From Saccharomyces mikatae IFO 1815 (lineage: Eukaryota > Ascomycota > Saccharomycetes > Saccharomycetales > Saccharomycetaceae): a stretch of 64,000 nucleotides of DNA. Shown piece by piece: positions 31,661-42,712 of this stretch. The stretch lies in contig NC_079263.1 in assembly GCF_947241705.1 (NCBI RefSeq), positions 62,001-126,000 on the forward strand, given 5' to 3'. Numbering within the stretch: the first letter of the stretch is position 1; each line of letters begins with the position of its first letter. A model generated the notes under the pieces. The model was not told the DNA's origin and did not search any database. It saw only the letters and a list, made by a program, of their open reading frames with translations. Both the position numbers and the translations under genes were made by a program.

Positions 31661-32896
31661 TTACTCACATTTTTCCTTTAGTTCTTCATTTTCAGCGCTC
31701 TCATCGGAATCACTATCACTTCTTTCGTCTTTTTGAATACCTTGCCATACCAATCTATACAAGATTCTAAGAATCAAAAACAACCAATACAAGTTAACCA
31801 ATTGCAAAGCTGCAATCAACACAAATACAATTGGCAAAGAAATCCAACATTTGTACTGTTGTGTAGCAAAATTCAGCACATAATTTCCTTCATGACGGAA
31901 CTCCGTCAATACAGACCATAATATTCTGATATTAACAATATGGCGTAGATAAATCCAAAAAAACACAAACAAGCCAAAAACAAACGGTGTCAGTACGGAA
32001 TTCAGGTAGTTCAATGTCTTGGACAAAGAAAGGAAAAAATCGGACATATCCATGGTGATATAAATGGCTAACCCCATCTTGGTGAAATGGAAAACATATG
32101 AGGACCAAATCAATAGTAACGTCACAATGTGATGAAAAACTAATTCCTTATAATCCTTTCTCGGCTTTTCTAACTGCAAAACAAGAACACAAGCTTGTTG
32201 GGCCCAAAATGCTGCTTGACCTAAGTAGAATATCTTAAACAAGAATGGATTGGTTATATCAGGATAAGTTCTGTACATTGGTTTTGTCTTGAACAACCAC
32301 AAATCGCTATGGTACATAATATAAAGACCAAACGGTCCTGAGATACCGCAATAAAATATAGCATACATTTGTTCCAGCATACGCTTCTGACGATGCTCGG
32401 AAGTAACATTTAAGTAAACGGTAAATGGTCGAATCACAACATCCATCAAAAACTCACGTAAGAATGTAAAAAAAATCATGTAAAAAAATACAAAACTTAA
32501 ATCTTTAATACCCTTCCCATAAGAGTCTGTGCTGTCAACCTGATACGATATGGCTACAAACATATGCAGTGGGTTGGATTCTGTTCTGTTCCCAGATGAA
32601 AAATACGCACTATACACGGACACAAGTATGAAGAACGGTGTTAACCAGCTATGACGATAGTTCATTTCTCTATAAGAAAACCAAACCTTCCATAACAGGT
32701 CACTATCCTTCTTAGAGTCCCCAGTTAACGCTTGCATTCTCTTTTTGGCCTCATTCTTAGATGCAGCGCTTTCAGGCATGGCTGCAAACCCGGGAACAGT
32801 ATCACCTAAATCAATTTTCCCCACAGATGAGTTTCGTCTTCTTGTTCTTGCATTGACAACTAACCTATCAATAGACTTATCCGAAGCTGATGCCAT
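31661..32896 (-). CDS. LAG1: Lag1, ceramide synthase catalytic subunit
   Basis: 411 residues, the same as S. cerevisiae Lag1. It acylates dihydrosphingosine/phytosphingosine with C26-CoA in the ER, with Lac1 and Lip1. The TLC domain holds the Lag motif: [20 protein letters not shown] with the paired catalytic His, then [20 protein letters not shown] with the conserved Asp pair. Six to eight hydrophobic helices are visible. The N-terminus is hydrophilic ([19 protein letters not shown]) and the C-terminus is acidic and ends KEKCE, which does not fit the usual K(X)KXX ER-retrieval form exactly. The paralogue Lac1 lies elsewhere; assignment to LAG1 is by synteny. Confidence 0.96.
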   Translation of the reverse strand: MASASDKSIDRLVVNARTRRRNSSVGKIDLGDTVPGFAAMPESAASKNEAKKRMQALTGDSKKDSDLLWKVWFSYREMNYRHSWLTPFFILVSVYSAYFSSGNRTESNPLHMFVAISYQVDSTDSYGKGIKDLSFVFFYMIFFTFLREFLMDVVIRPFTVYLNVTSEHRQKRMLEQMYAIFYCGISGPFGLYIMYHSDLWLFKTKPMYRTYPDITNPFLFKIFYLGQAAFWAQQACVLVLQLEKPRKDYKELVFHHIVTLLLIWSSYVFHFTKMGLAIYITMDMSDFFLSLSKTLNYLNSVLTPFVFGLFVFFWIYLRHIVNIRILWSVLTEFRHEGNYVLNFATQQYKCWISLPIVFVLIAALQLVNLYWLFLILRILYRLVWQGIQKDERSDSDSDESAENEELKEKCE

Positions 32897-33640
32897 ATTT
32901 TTACCGCTTCAATTTGTTTACTTTCTGGAATCCACTTTCAAAACTTTTTAATATACTTTGCCACCCTTAATTACAATGAGTCAGACTAAATTGAGAGGAT
33001 CTTATCAGCCCTTCTTTTCTGAAATGTTTTGACTTACTTCTTGCAGAGCCGGAGTTTCCTCACTTTGCCAGGTGATAGCGCGTATAATGTCGATGCTGCA
33101 ATTTACAACTTTCTGTTAGAAAACAAAAAACAGGTTTTTCATCGCTTTTCACTACCCCTAGGCTGCTCGGTCACAAAGTTTCTTTAAAGGGAAACGACTT
33201 TTCGGTAAGAATGGGGAGCTAGATGTTGCTATAAGAGTATACGTCTTTTTCTGGTACCGCTCTCGCAGCACTCGTTTTGAACTATTATCATTTTCGCTGA
33301 GCATATCTCCTCTGTGTATCTGTAAAAGAAAAAGACCCTTTACCCGGTGTATTGGGAGACATCTAGGCTGGTGACATTCACAATTACAGAATATTCACTC
33401 AGACTTGGTAAATAAATAGAGCTTACTTAAATTACTGTCGCAGAATTTCAGAAACAGTTGCACGTAATTATATACATTCCTCCAGTCGTAAACCTCATAT
33501 GCTCCGTTTATAGTGATCAGATGAAGAAACATAATCGCATGAATGAAGTGATGACGAGGTTTTACAACTAGTTACAGGGGCTTCACAGAGTCAAAACGCA
33601 AAAATAAATCTAAATAAATCTAAATAAATTTGTGACGAAG
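32897..33640. other. Divergent intergenic region LAG1/HSE1
   Basis: About 740 bp, AT-rich. A short tandem repeat (AAATAAATCT, about three units) occupies 33601-33630 just before HSE1. No gene recognised. Confidence 0.5.
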
Positions 33641-34984
33641 ATGCCAACATCTGCAATAGCAATAAGAAATGCCGTGTTAAGGGCGACAGATCCTAAGTTG
33701 CGAAGTGACAACTGGCAGTACATTTTAGATGTGTGCGATTTGGTAAAGGAAGACCCCGAAGATAATGGGCAAGAGGTAATGGTCCTCATAGAGAAGAGGT
33801 TGGAACAACAAGATGCTAATGTGATATTAAGAGCGCTCTCTTTAACTGTATCTTTGGCAGAAAACTGTGGTTCTCGTTTAAGACAGGAAATCAGTTCAAA
33901 ACATTTCACATCATTGCTATATGGCCTTATCGATAATGATTCAGTGCATATTACTCTAAAGAAGGCAGTCGCTGATGTTGTCAGGCAGCTTTCTGACTCA
34001 TTTAAGGATGACCCATCATTGCGCGCCATGGGAGATATGTATGGCAAAATTAAGAGAAAAGCACCATACTTGGTAGAACAACCTAACGTACCGGACAAGC
34101 ATAATATGAGCAGTCATGCTGACAATTCGGATGATGAGGAATTACAAAAGGCACTAAAAATGTCCCTGTTCGAATATGAGAAGCAAAAAAAACTACAAGA
34201 AAAGGAAAAAGAAGGTTTTGAAGTTCTTCCACAGCAACGAAATCAGCCTTCTGCTCATACAACATCGAGGCAAACAGTCGTGAAAAAAGTGCGAGCCCTG
34301 TATGATTTGGCTACAAATGAATCTGAAGAGCTATCTTTTAGAAAGGGTGATGTCATCATAGTACTGGAACAAGTATATAGAGACTGGTGGAAGGGAGCAC
34401 TTCGAGGAAAAATGGGTATATTCCCATTAAATTATGTAACACCGATCAGCGAGCCATCGAAAGAGGAAATTGAAAAGGAAAGGACTAAAGAAGCAATGGT
34501 ATTTACTCAAAAAGCCACTGTAGACCAACTTCATAAATCCCTAAGTGCCGCATCGAAAACAGGAAATTCAAATGAAGTTTTGCAAGACCCCCGTATTGGC
34601 GATATGTACGGTTCTGTGACGCCCTTAAGACCACAAGTTACAAGAATGCTGGGTAAATATGCTAAGGAAAAAGAAGACATGATATCTTTGCGTCAAGTCC
34701 TAGCAAACGCGGAACACACTTATAATCAACTAATGGATCGTGCAGCTAATGATCACATTGCACCTCCAGTCCCAGTTCCCACCCTTTATACGGGAATACC
34801 TAGTGCTGATACTACTCCATTAATACCACCTCAGAGACAAAGTTTCCAAAACCGGGACTATGCATCTTATCCTTCTACTCAACCAATCGGAAATTCTGCA
34901 AATAGTAGAACGAATAATCCTCAGTATGGTTATGATGTCGGATACTCAGTTGTTAGTCAACCACCACCCGGTTATGAGCAATAG
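33641..34984 (+). CDS. HSE1: Hse1, ESCRT-0 subunit (STAM-like)
   Basis: 447 residues from ATG 33641 ([17 protein letters not shown]); the frame upstream starts only with GTG. With Vps27 it forms ESCRT-0, which sorts ubiquitinated cargo at endosomes. Domains in order: VHS (about 5-150; [40 protein letters not shown]); a ubiquitin-interacting motif [17 protein letters not shown] near 165; an SH3 domain ([40 protein letters not shown]) around 215-275; and a GAT-like helical region. The Pro/Gln/Tyr-rich tail ends SQPPPGYEQ, with a PPxY motif that can recruit Rsp5. Confidence 0.97.
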   Translation: MPTSAIAIRNAVLRATDPKLRSDNWQYILDVCDLVKEDPEDNGQEVMVLIEKRLEQQDANVILRALSLTVSLAENCGSRLRQEISSKHFTSLLYGLIDNDSVHITLKKAVADVVRQLSDSFKDDPSLRAMGDMYGKIKRKAPYLVEQPNVPDKHNMSSHADNSDDEELQKALKMSLFEYEKQKKLQEKEKEGFEVLPQQRNQPSAHTTSRQTVVKKVRALYDLATNESEELSFRKGDVIIVLEQVYRDWWKGALRGKMGIFPLNYVTPISEPSKEEIEKERTKEAMVFTQKATVDQLHKSLSAASKTGNSNEVLQDPRIGDMYGSVTPLRPQVTRMLGKYAKEKEDMISLRQVLANAEHTYNQLMDRAANDHIAPPVPVPTLYTGIPSADTTPLIPPQRQSFQNRDYASYPSTQPIGNSANSRTNNPQYGYDVGYSVVSQPPPGYEQ

Positions 34985-36108
<1,124 letters not shown>

Positions 36109-36994
36109 AAGGAAAGATGGTAATTCTAAAGTCCATAGGTAAGTACTGAAGGCAATCTCTGCGTTCTGTCAATGCATATTAATATATAATAATCTTAACC
36201 ACTTATATAAACAACATATCTCATTTCATTGTGTTCTGGCCACATCCCGCAATTCTTGATCCTAATTTAAATTGCACATGGAGCAATTTTCATCATCCTC
36301 TAAGTCATCGGTACTTATCTAAATTCTCCAGTTTCTAGCGTTACATTAGAGTTTTCGTATCAAAGTATGCCAAACAAGCTAAACAATTCTCAATTAAGCA
36401 GAAAAAAATACCTCATATATACAACGGCAACAGTGTGTTAGCGTTGTATTTTTACGTAGAAATGTAAGCTTGACGATACGATAAAGCCTTCGCCGACTAA
36501 AATATAAATTACCACAATTCATAAACTTTTTCGCTTAGTGAATTAATTTTTACTGTTCGGAAAGCAAAACCATACGTAACGCGTACTTTAAACTTTATAA
36601 AAATTAACAAAACGTTTGTAAAAGTAAACCATTTTATGTTTTTTTGTTTTTTTAGTCATGTGATTTTAGTATATTTCCAAATCTCTGCAATTATTTCATC
36701 ATAAAAGTGTTTTTAACTAGTTACGATGCATATGAATATATTGCAACTCATTAAAAGGAGGAATTGTAGCCTACGTACGATTGTTTAACTCATCCTTGGA
36801 TAATTTTGTAAGTACTTGGTTAAAAGTTTTGGTTTGCTCGTGCGTATTACTTTTCCGAGAGCCCTCGCAAACCCTGATTATTAAAGGATGGAGCTAATTT
36901 TCAGAAATTAACAACAAAGTAAGAGATACGATACGTTCAAATAGAAGGATTTATTTCTACTATTTTGATAACGAAGTACGTTTCAAAACAAAGA
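36109..36994. other. Pericentromeric intergenic region RPL14B/OSH7
   Basis: About 890 bp of AT-rich DNA that contains the centromere (36547-36664). No gene recognised. Confidence 0.7.
36547..36664 (-). other. CEN8: Point centromere CEN8 (CDEI-CDEII-CDEIII), reverse orientation
   Basis: On the minus strand CDEI reads ATCACATG (36664-36657), a perfect match to RTCACRTG, the Cbf1 site. CDEII is the 84 bp at 36573-36656, AT-rich with A and T runs. CDEIII reads TGGTTTTGCTTTCCGAA followed by CAGTAAAAA (36572-36547), including the essential TTCCGAA core bound by CBF3. Total 118 bp, the length I recall for CEN8 of S. cerevisiae, and it lies between the YHL001 and YHR001 genes as expected. Confidence 0.96.
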
Positions 36995-38308
36995 ATGGCA
37001 CTCAATAAACTAAAGAATATCCCTTCTTTAACAAACAGTTCCCATAGTTCAATCAACGGCGTTGCATCTAGTGGTACAAACTTAAAGTCTAATGGTTCAG
37101 ACACGGATGATATTGATGAAAATGATGAATCCGGGCAAAGCATTTTATTAAACATTATATCCCAGTTGAAGCCTGGCTGTGATTTATCAAGAATCACTCT
37201 ACCGACTTTTATCTTAGAAAAAAAATCGATGTTAGAGAGAATCACTAATCAATTACAATTCCCAGATGTCCTTTTGGAAGCCCATTCCGACAAAAACGAG
37301 TTACAAAGATTTGTCAAAGTTGTAGCATGGTATCTAGCTGGTTGGCACATCGGGCCCAGGGCTGTAAAGAAGCCTTTGAATCCAATTCTTGGAGAACATT
37401 TTACATCATATTGGGATTTACCTAACAAGCAACAAGCGTTTTATATTGCCGAACAAACTAGTCACCATCCTCCTGAATCTGCTTATTTTTACATGATCCC
37501 GGAATCAAATATCAGAGTCGACGGTGTTGTTGTGCCAAAATCAAAATTTTTAGGGAATTCAAGTGCTGCGATGATGGAAGGTTTAACTGTATTACAATTT
37601 CTTGACATTATGGATGCGAATGGAAAACCAGAGAAGTATACTTTGTCCCAACCAAATGTCTACGCAAGGGGGATTTTATTTGGTAAGATGAGGATTGAAC
37701 TTGGGGATCATATGATCATTACGGGCCCCAACTATCAAGTTGATATTGAGTTTAAAACTAAGGGTTTTATTTCTGGGACTTATGATGCTATTGAAGGCAC
37801 CATCAAGGATCGTGATGGTAAGGAGTACTATCAAATTAGTGGTAAATGGAACGATATTATGTACATTAAAGACTTGAGAGAAAAGGCTTCAAAAAAGACT
37901 ATCCTATTTAACACGCATCAGCATTCTCCTTTAAGTCCTAAAGTACGTCCATTAGAGGAGCAGGGAGAATACGAATCTAGAAGACTTTGGAAGAAAGTTA
38001 CTGATGCGCTATCCGTACGCGACCATGAGGTTGCCACGGAAGAAAAGTTTCAGATAGAAAATCATCAGAGAGAATTAGCTAAAAAAAGGGCGGAGGATGG
38101 TGTGGAATTTCATCCAAAACTATTTAAAAGGGCCGAACCAGGTGAGGGTTTGGATTACTACATTTACAAGCACATCCCTGAGGGGATTGACAAGCATGAG
38201 GAACAGATTCGGAGTATTTTAGAAACTGCCCCGATTTTACCAGGACAGGCATTCACAGAAAAATTCTCTATTCCAGCTTATAAGAAGCACGAAATTCAAA
38301 AGAATTAG
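36995..38308 (+). CDS. OSH7: Osh7, oxysterol-binding-protein homologue (PS/PI4P exchanger)
   Basis: 437 residues from ATG 36995 (MALNKLKNIPSLTNSS), as in S. cerevisiae; ten upstream codons are open but lack a conserved start. It consists of an ORD domain alone with a short N-terminal segment and no PH or ankyrin domains. The OSBP signature EQTSHHPPESAYFYM is intact (paired His for PI4P phosphate), and the lid region LPTFILEKKSMLERITNQLQ is present. Osh6/Osh7 move phosphatidylserine from ER to plasma membrane in exchange for PI4P. The C-terminal charged helix (RELAKKRAEDGVEFHPKLFK) is typical. First gene on the right arm next to CEN8. Confidence 0.97.
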   Translation: MALNKLKNIPSLTNSSHSSINGVASSGTNLKSNGSDTDDIDENDESGQSILLNIISQLKPGCDLSRITLPTFILEKKSMLERITNQLQFPDVLLEAHSDKNELQRFVKVVAWYLAGWHIGPRAVKKPLNPILGEHFTSYWDLPNKQQAFYIAEQTSHHPPESAYFYMIPESNIRVDGVVVPKSKFLGNSSAAMMEGLTVLQFLDIMDANGKPEKYTLSQPNVYARGILFGKMRIELGDHMIITGPNYQVDIEFKTKGFISGTYDAIEGTIKDRDGKEYYQISGKWNDIMYIKDLREKASKKTILFNTHQHSPLSPKVRPLEEQGEYESRRLWKKVTDALSVRDHEVATEEKFQIENHQRELAKKRAEDGVEFHPKLFKRAEPGEGLDYYIYKHIPEGIDKHEEQIRSILETAPILPGQAFTEKFSIPAYKKHEIQKN

Positions 38309-38486
38309 GATATTGCTTCTTGCAACTATATTGATATCATTTCTATGATGCAATTTCAATATAAGGTAGAATAGATCTATCTACGTATATCACTTCCTAT
38401 TTTTAAGAATGTTCAAGGTCTCTTCAACCTTGGCCAATGTGTCTAATAATTGCGGAATGTGCTGAAGTGCAATATTAATACAGTAA

Positions 38487-38489
<3 letters not shown>

Positions 38490-38532
<43 letters not shown>

Positions 38533-38533
38533 G
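38490..38533. repeat. (TA)n microsatellite with adjoining (GTAT)n
   Basis: An uninterrupted alternating AT run of about 30 bp is followed by three GTAT units. Simple repeat, probably length-variable. Confidence 0.9.
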
Positions 38534-38569
38534 TCTGGAATTAGAGCATTTGATTCCTTTGTATTATGT

Positions 38570-38592
38570 GTCACGTGATTTTGATCCAATCA
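38570..38592 (+). promoter_or_regulatory. Cbf1 site (GTCACGTG) plus CCAAT box upstream of QCR10
   Basis: GTCACGTG at 38570-38577 and TCCAATCA at 38586-38593, about 195-215 bp before the QCR10 ATG. Cbf1 and the Hap2/3/4/5 complex act together at respiratory-chain genes in yeast, which fits a complex III subunit. Motif matches; function inferred. Confidence 0.6.
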
Positions 38593-38786
38593 AAACTAAA
38601 GCCGGTTTCACCCGTTGTCTCCGCTTCAATGCATGCTATTTATCAAGGGGACAGAGATATATCACATAAGGGTTTGAGAACTTCACTTACTATACATACC
38701 TTTTTAAGTGAACTTCAAAGCAAAGTCATACATACATTGACGAGTATATCAATAATTACAACTCACAGACTTAAAACTATTTTTCA

Positions 38787-39092
38787 ATGGCAGTAAGTAA
38801 CTCATCATGTTATCTAGTGTTTTCTAGGTTAAGACTGAATAATATACTAACACTTACGGTACAGTACACATCTCATCTCTCTTCGAAAACCGGTCTACAT
38901 TTTGGTAGACTTTCTTTAAGAAGCTTAACTGCATACGCACCAAACTTGATGCTATGGGGTGGAGCCAGCATGTTTGGCTTATTTGTGTTCACAGAAGGTT
39001 GGCCCAAGTTTCAAGATGCCTTATACAAAAAGATTCCGTTGTTAGGACCTACATTGGAGGATCATACTCCACCAGAAGATAAGCCTAATTGA
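38787..39092 (+). CDS. QCR10: Qcr10, small subunit of ubiquinol-cytochrome c reductase (two exons)
   Basis: Exon 1 is only 6 nt (38787-38792, ATGGCA) and exon 2 is 38865-39092. The spliced product is 77 residues ([20 protein letters not shown]...), as in S. cerevisiae. The 72-nt intron has GTAAGT at 38793 (less usual than GTATGT), branch point TACTAAC at 38845-38851 and GTACAG ending at 38864. One hydrophobic helix ([18 protein letters not shown]) anchors it in the inner membrane at the complex III periphery. The intron length is a multiple of three and has no stop in frame, so an unspliced message would read through as 101 codons. Confidence 0.94.
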   Translation: MAVSNSSCYLVFSRLRLNNILTLTVQYTSHLSSKTGLHFGRLSLRSLTAYAPNLMLWGGASMFGLFVFTEGWPKFQDALYKKIPLLGPTLEDHTPPEDKPN

Positions 39093-39794
39093 AACTGTCA
39101 GACGTAACAAGGGATTTTGTTTATCTGTTTTATGCTTGTTCTTTTCTATCGCTTGGGAACAGGAATCAATGCAAAACACATTTGGATAATTATTACTTTT
39201 GCATATTCTCTATTATCTATGTACATTTGTAAAAAACCCGGATCAAGAATTAAATAAAAGTGGTTGATCTTCGCAACATTTCAAAATATATACTTTTTCT
39301 AATATTGATTAAAAGACATTGATATAGGGAAGAGTAAACTTCAAGTTCTTTCTTCCTTTAAGGTAATACTATTTGAGCTTTGCAGTTACACTGTCGAATC
39401 ATTCTGTAGCATTAAGACTCGATGCAGATTCATGTTTGTAAACCTGTGTCATACGCTAGTTTGATAATTTGAGTGTTTTAGCATCTACCAATGCTAACGC
39501 CGTTTCAAGCAGTTGCTTTTCTTTTTTAATGGAGCATCTTTTCGCAGCTGGAATTTTCAACCCGCCGGAAGTAAAAGACCAAATAAATACTATAGTTAGT
39601 ATTTATAAACCCTTGAAAGAACAATTCTTGACGCAACTCAAACAGCATAGGCTTAGCATTTGGTAAATTTAACTGTGTAAACGTTGTTCGTACTTTAAGT
39701 ACTTCACAACATTCGGCATTATAAGAAAACAATTTCTAATAGCACTGATAGAATTCCTCGAGGTGTCTGCTAAAATATACGCAACTATTTAATT
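39093..39794. other. QCR10/LEU5 intergenic region
   Basis: 700 bp between two + genes. It contains a small open frame from ATG 39529 to 39666, discussed as a finding. Otherwise AT-rich with no recognised motif. Confidence 0.5.
39529..39666 (+). CDS. Possible small ORF, 45 codons, unknown
   Basis: ATG at 39529 opens MEHLFAAGIFNPPEVKDQIN and ends LKQHRLSIW; the frame is open further upstream to about 39469. The product would be an amphipathic helix-rich peptide. I recognise no family. It may be chance or a short unannotated gene upstream of LEU5; there is no supporting context beyond the look of the peptide. Confidence 0.2.
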   Translation: MEHLFAAGIFNPPEVKDQINTIVSIYKPLKEQFLTQLKQHRLSIW

Positions 39795-40868
39795 ATGACG
39801 CGAGATAGCTCAGATTCTAACAACAATTACAAACCTATAAACAAGTTTTCTACAAAAAATACCTCATTTGATAGAAATTCATTTGACTACATTATACGAT
39901 CAGGATTGGCCGGAGGTATCTCAGGCTCTTGTGCGAAAACGCTAATCGCACCCTTGGATAGAATAAAAATTCTATTCCAAACATCTAATCCTCACTACAC
40001 AAAATATGCAGGCTCACTAATAGGATTAGTAGAGGCAGCCAAGCATATATGGATCAACGATGGGATAAGAGGTTTTTTTCAAGGTCATTCAGCGACCCTG
40101 CTGAGGATTTTTCCATATGCAGCTGTTAAGTTTGTTGCTTATGAACAGATTAGGAACACCTTGATTCCCTCAAAAGAATTTGAATCACACTGGAGAAGAT
40201 TAGTAAGTGGTTCATTGGCAGGATTATGCAGCGTGTTCATAACTTATCCCTTAGATCTTGTTAGGGTTAGGTTAGCATATGAAACAGAACATAAGAGAGT
40301 AAAGTTAGGAAAAATAATCAAGAAAATATATGCAGAACCAGCTTCAACCACACTAATCAAAAATGAATATCTCCCCAATTGGTTTTGCCACTGGTGTAAT
40401 TTTTACAGGGGTTATGTTCCGACTGTACTTGGAATGATTCCATATGCAGGTGTGTCTTTTTTCGCACACGATTTGCTTCATGATGTGCTGAAGAGCCCTT
40501 TCTTTGCACCTTATTCAGTATTGGAACTTTCTGAAGACGATGAATTGGAAAGAGTACAAAAAAAGCAGAGGAAACCTTTGCGTACTTGGGCTGAGTTGAT
40601 ATCTGGTGGTCTCGCTGGTATGGCATCCCAAACGGCAGCATATCCTTTTGAAATTATTAGGAGAAGGCTTCAAGTAAGCGCGCTATCACCCAAAAATATG
40701 TATGATCATAAATTTCAATCAATATCCGAAATTGCCCAAATAATACTTAGAGAAAGGGGATTGCGAGGATTTTTTGTTGGTCTAAGCATTGGTTACATCA
40801 AGGTAACACCTATGGTCGCATGTAGTTTTTTCGTCTATGAAAGAATGAAATGGAATTTTGGCATTTAA
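39795..40868 (+). CDS. LEU5: Leu5, mitochondrial CoA/adenosine-phosphate carrier
   Basis: 357 residues, identical in length to S. cerevisiae Leu5. Three mitochondrial carrier repeats show the Px(D/E)xx(K/R) signatures PLDRIKILFQ, PLDLVRVRLA and PFEIIRRRLQ, each followed by a G-rich helix (RGFFQGHSATLLR, YRGYVPTVLGMIPYAG, RGFFVGLSIGYIK). In yeast it is needed to accumulate coenzyme A in the matrix, hence for alpha-isopropylmalate synthase and leucine synthesis. An unusually long loop in the second repeat (KIIKKIYAEPASTTLIKNEY) is family-typical. Confidence 0.97.
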   Translation: MTRDSSDSNNNYKPINKFSTKNTSFDRNSFDYIIRSGLAGGISGSCAKTLIAPLDRIKILFQTSNPHYTKYAGSLIGLVEAAKHIWINDGIRGFFQGHSATLLRIFPYAAVKFVAYEQIRNTLIPSKEFESHWRRLVSGSLAGLCSVFITYPLDLVRVRLAYETEHKRVKLGKIIKKIYAEPASTTLIKNEYLPNWFCHWCNFYRGYVPTVLGMIPYAGVSFFAHDLLHDVLKSPFFAPYSVLELSEDDELERVQKKQRKPLRTWAELISGGLAGMASQTAAYPFEIIRRRLQVSALSPKNMYDHKFQSISEIAQIILRERGLRGFFVGLSIGYIKVTPMVACSFFVYERMKWNFGI

Positions 40869-41015
40869 TTATGCATCGCATTTTTTTATTTATTCACATA
40901 TCGCAGAAGAACCCGTCTATTTGGGTTCTGTAAGAAGTATACTGCATTATACTATGATGTAAATAGTATTAGTAAATCTATATTCAATATATCCTATATT
41001 TTGATTTTTCAATCG

Positions 41016-42305
41016 CTAAGAATAGTATTTCTCCTCTTTAAAAACCCTATCAATAATATCGAGAACATCAGTAGAATATACAGCTGTCAGTTTTTCACCA
41101 CCCCGCAGAACTCTTCTTTCGTGAATTTCTTGTTCTTCTTTCGTCATAAGAACAACATTAGTTAAAGAAACTTCTTTATCAGCCTCCCATTTTGTTAAAG
41201 CTAGTTTTGTAGAGTATCCGCTAACAGGAGATTTGCCCCTAAACATCTCCTCGACTATATAGCCGACCTCTTTCAATCCAAGAAATGATGGTTGGTCACT
41301 GTTTTCATTTAATCGCACCATCTGCTTTTGGAAAGTCTCTAGTATGCTATCATGAAATTTTAATCTATTCTTGACCTCACTGTTTTTCATTGGATAACCT
41401 GAAACCGTGGTTAAGATCCACGTTGCAATACTCAAACCAAAAATACCGGGCATGGTTCCTAATTCTGGTAAATGCCTTAGGGCCTCGTCTCTTCTAGCGT
41501 TGATGGCACGGCGTTCACCATCTATGGAAGAAAGTACGTCGTCTTTACGTGGATCAAGCATTTCATTACTAAAAACAACAGGAACCCCCGTGACAATGCC
41601 TCTCTTTCTTAATTTTCTTCTCACACAACGAGATATAGGATCAAACTCTGTCATAGAAATATCATTTATACTTACGCGGGTTGGATCTGATTTGGTGGCG
41701 ATACCCATGGAAGATATAACGTTTATTTTATTATTGTAAGCGTATTCTAATAGGTCTACCTTCGAATCTAGATTATCTAAGCAATCCACAATAAAAGTTG
41801 GTGATTCACCATCAGAAAATATTAACTCTTCTGAGTTTTCCTTAGTCCATTCCTTAGCCCTTGTTCTTATATCAGACCAAGGAGCAATCTTAGACAAGTG
41901 TTCTTTCAAACATTCTACTTTGGGCTTTCCGATATCTGATAAAATTGCGCAACAATGCGTGTTTAAAGAGTCAACTGATATGTCTTCTGGATCAATAATC
42001 ATAATCTTCTGACATCCTGAACGAATTAACATTGTACATACCCACGACCCCAGTTCTCCAGCGCCAACTATAACTATATACTGTTCCTTGATCTTTTTCA
42101 TGCCTTCTTCACCAAGAAATGCATAGTTACGAGCCAATTGCTCCCTGAATAAGTCGTCATCATATTGACGAGGTTGCAATGCAATTTTATTCTTATTAGC
42201 CGCACATGAAAGTTTATATTCTTTCCATGCACTTTTGACTAATTGCGTTGAAAACACAGATATAAGAGCCGTAGTAACAACTAGTTTCCACGTATTATTT
42301 GCCAT
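41016..42305 (-). CDS. TCD1: Tcd1, tRNA threonylcarbamoyladenosine (ct6A37) dehydratase
   Basis: 429 residues. An E1/ThiF/MoeB-like fold: an N-terminal hydrophobic segment (KLVVTTALISVFSTQLV) for the mitochondrial outer membrane, then the nucleotide-binding glycine motif VIVGAGELGSWVCTMLIRSG, DPEDISVDSLN, and DCLDNLDSKVDLLEYAYNN. C-terminal extension characteristic of TcdA/CsdL. With Tcd2 it converts t6A37 of ANN-decoding tRNAs to the cyclic form by ATP-driven dehydration. Converges with LEU5 at about 150 bp. Confidence 0.95.
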   Translation of the reverse strand: MANNTWKLVVTTALISVFSTQLVKSAWKEYKLSCAANKNKIALQPRQYDDDLFREQLARNYAFLGEEGMKKIKEQYIVIVGAGELGSWVCTMLIRSGCQKIMIIDPEDISVDSLNTHCCAILSDIGKPKVECLKEHLSKIAPWSDIRTRAKEWTKENSEELIFSDGESPTFIVDCLDNLDSKVDLLEYAYNNKINVISSMGIATKSDPTRVSINDISMTEFDPISRCVRRKLRKRGIVTGVPVVFSNEMLDPRKDDVLSSIDGERRAINARRDEALRHLPELGTMPGIFGLSIATWILTTVSGYPMKNSEVKNRLKFHDSILETFQKQMVRLNENSDQPSFLGLKEVGYIVEEMFRGKSPVSGYSTKLALTKWEADKEVSLTNVVLMTKEEQEIHERRVLRGGEKLTAVYSTDVLDIIDRVFKEEKYYS

Positions 42306-42712
42306 TTGTTCGTCCAGCTACCTTAAACAATTCCTCCCTTATGTATTGCCATATTAATGTTAAAATTTTCATTCTTGCCTCTTTTTTCTACTGCATGCAG
42401 GATGAAAAAGAAATAAAAAAATAAATAGCGAAAAACTAGCATTTCGCATGTTACTGCAGAAGAAAAATATTAAGGCTAAATCGGAGATGCCTTTTCAACA
42501 TATTATATACTGTGGAGATCAAGTATATCTGTTTGCTAAATAATAAATATGCATATATGTAGAGAACAAAAAAAACATCATTTCTCTTGTTACTTTCCAT
42601 ATCTTTTTCACCTAGAAAGCGACTATTATTTCCGTCAAACAAGCCACAATGGATAACGTTAGATGGTTCATTGTCCATGTTTATCACTCTTTGAAGGAAA
42701 TAATAAGATTGA
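42306..42712. other. TCD1 promoter / NEM1 3' flank
   Basis: About 400 bp, A/T-rich. An open minus frame (42451-42687) shows no family features and is not called. Confidence 0.5.

Larger units (their letters stand above)
38309..38786. other. OSH7 3' flank / QCR10 promoter
   Basis: About 480 bp with a (TA)n microsatellite (38490-38520) followed by a short GTAT repeat (38521-38533). QCR10 regulatory sites are listed separately. Confidence 0.55.

Noticed and set aside
36632-36642. Perfect ARS consensus (TTTTATGTTTT) inside CEN8
   Set aside because: It lies in AT-rich CDEII, where such matches arise by composition, and origin function cannot be judged from an 11-mer.
38787-39092. Unspliced 101-codon ORF as the Qcr10 protein
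   Set aside because: Splice signals (GTAAGT, TACTAAC, CAG) fit exactly and splicing restores the known 77-residue protein; read-through is kept only as a finding.
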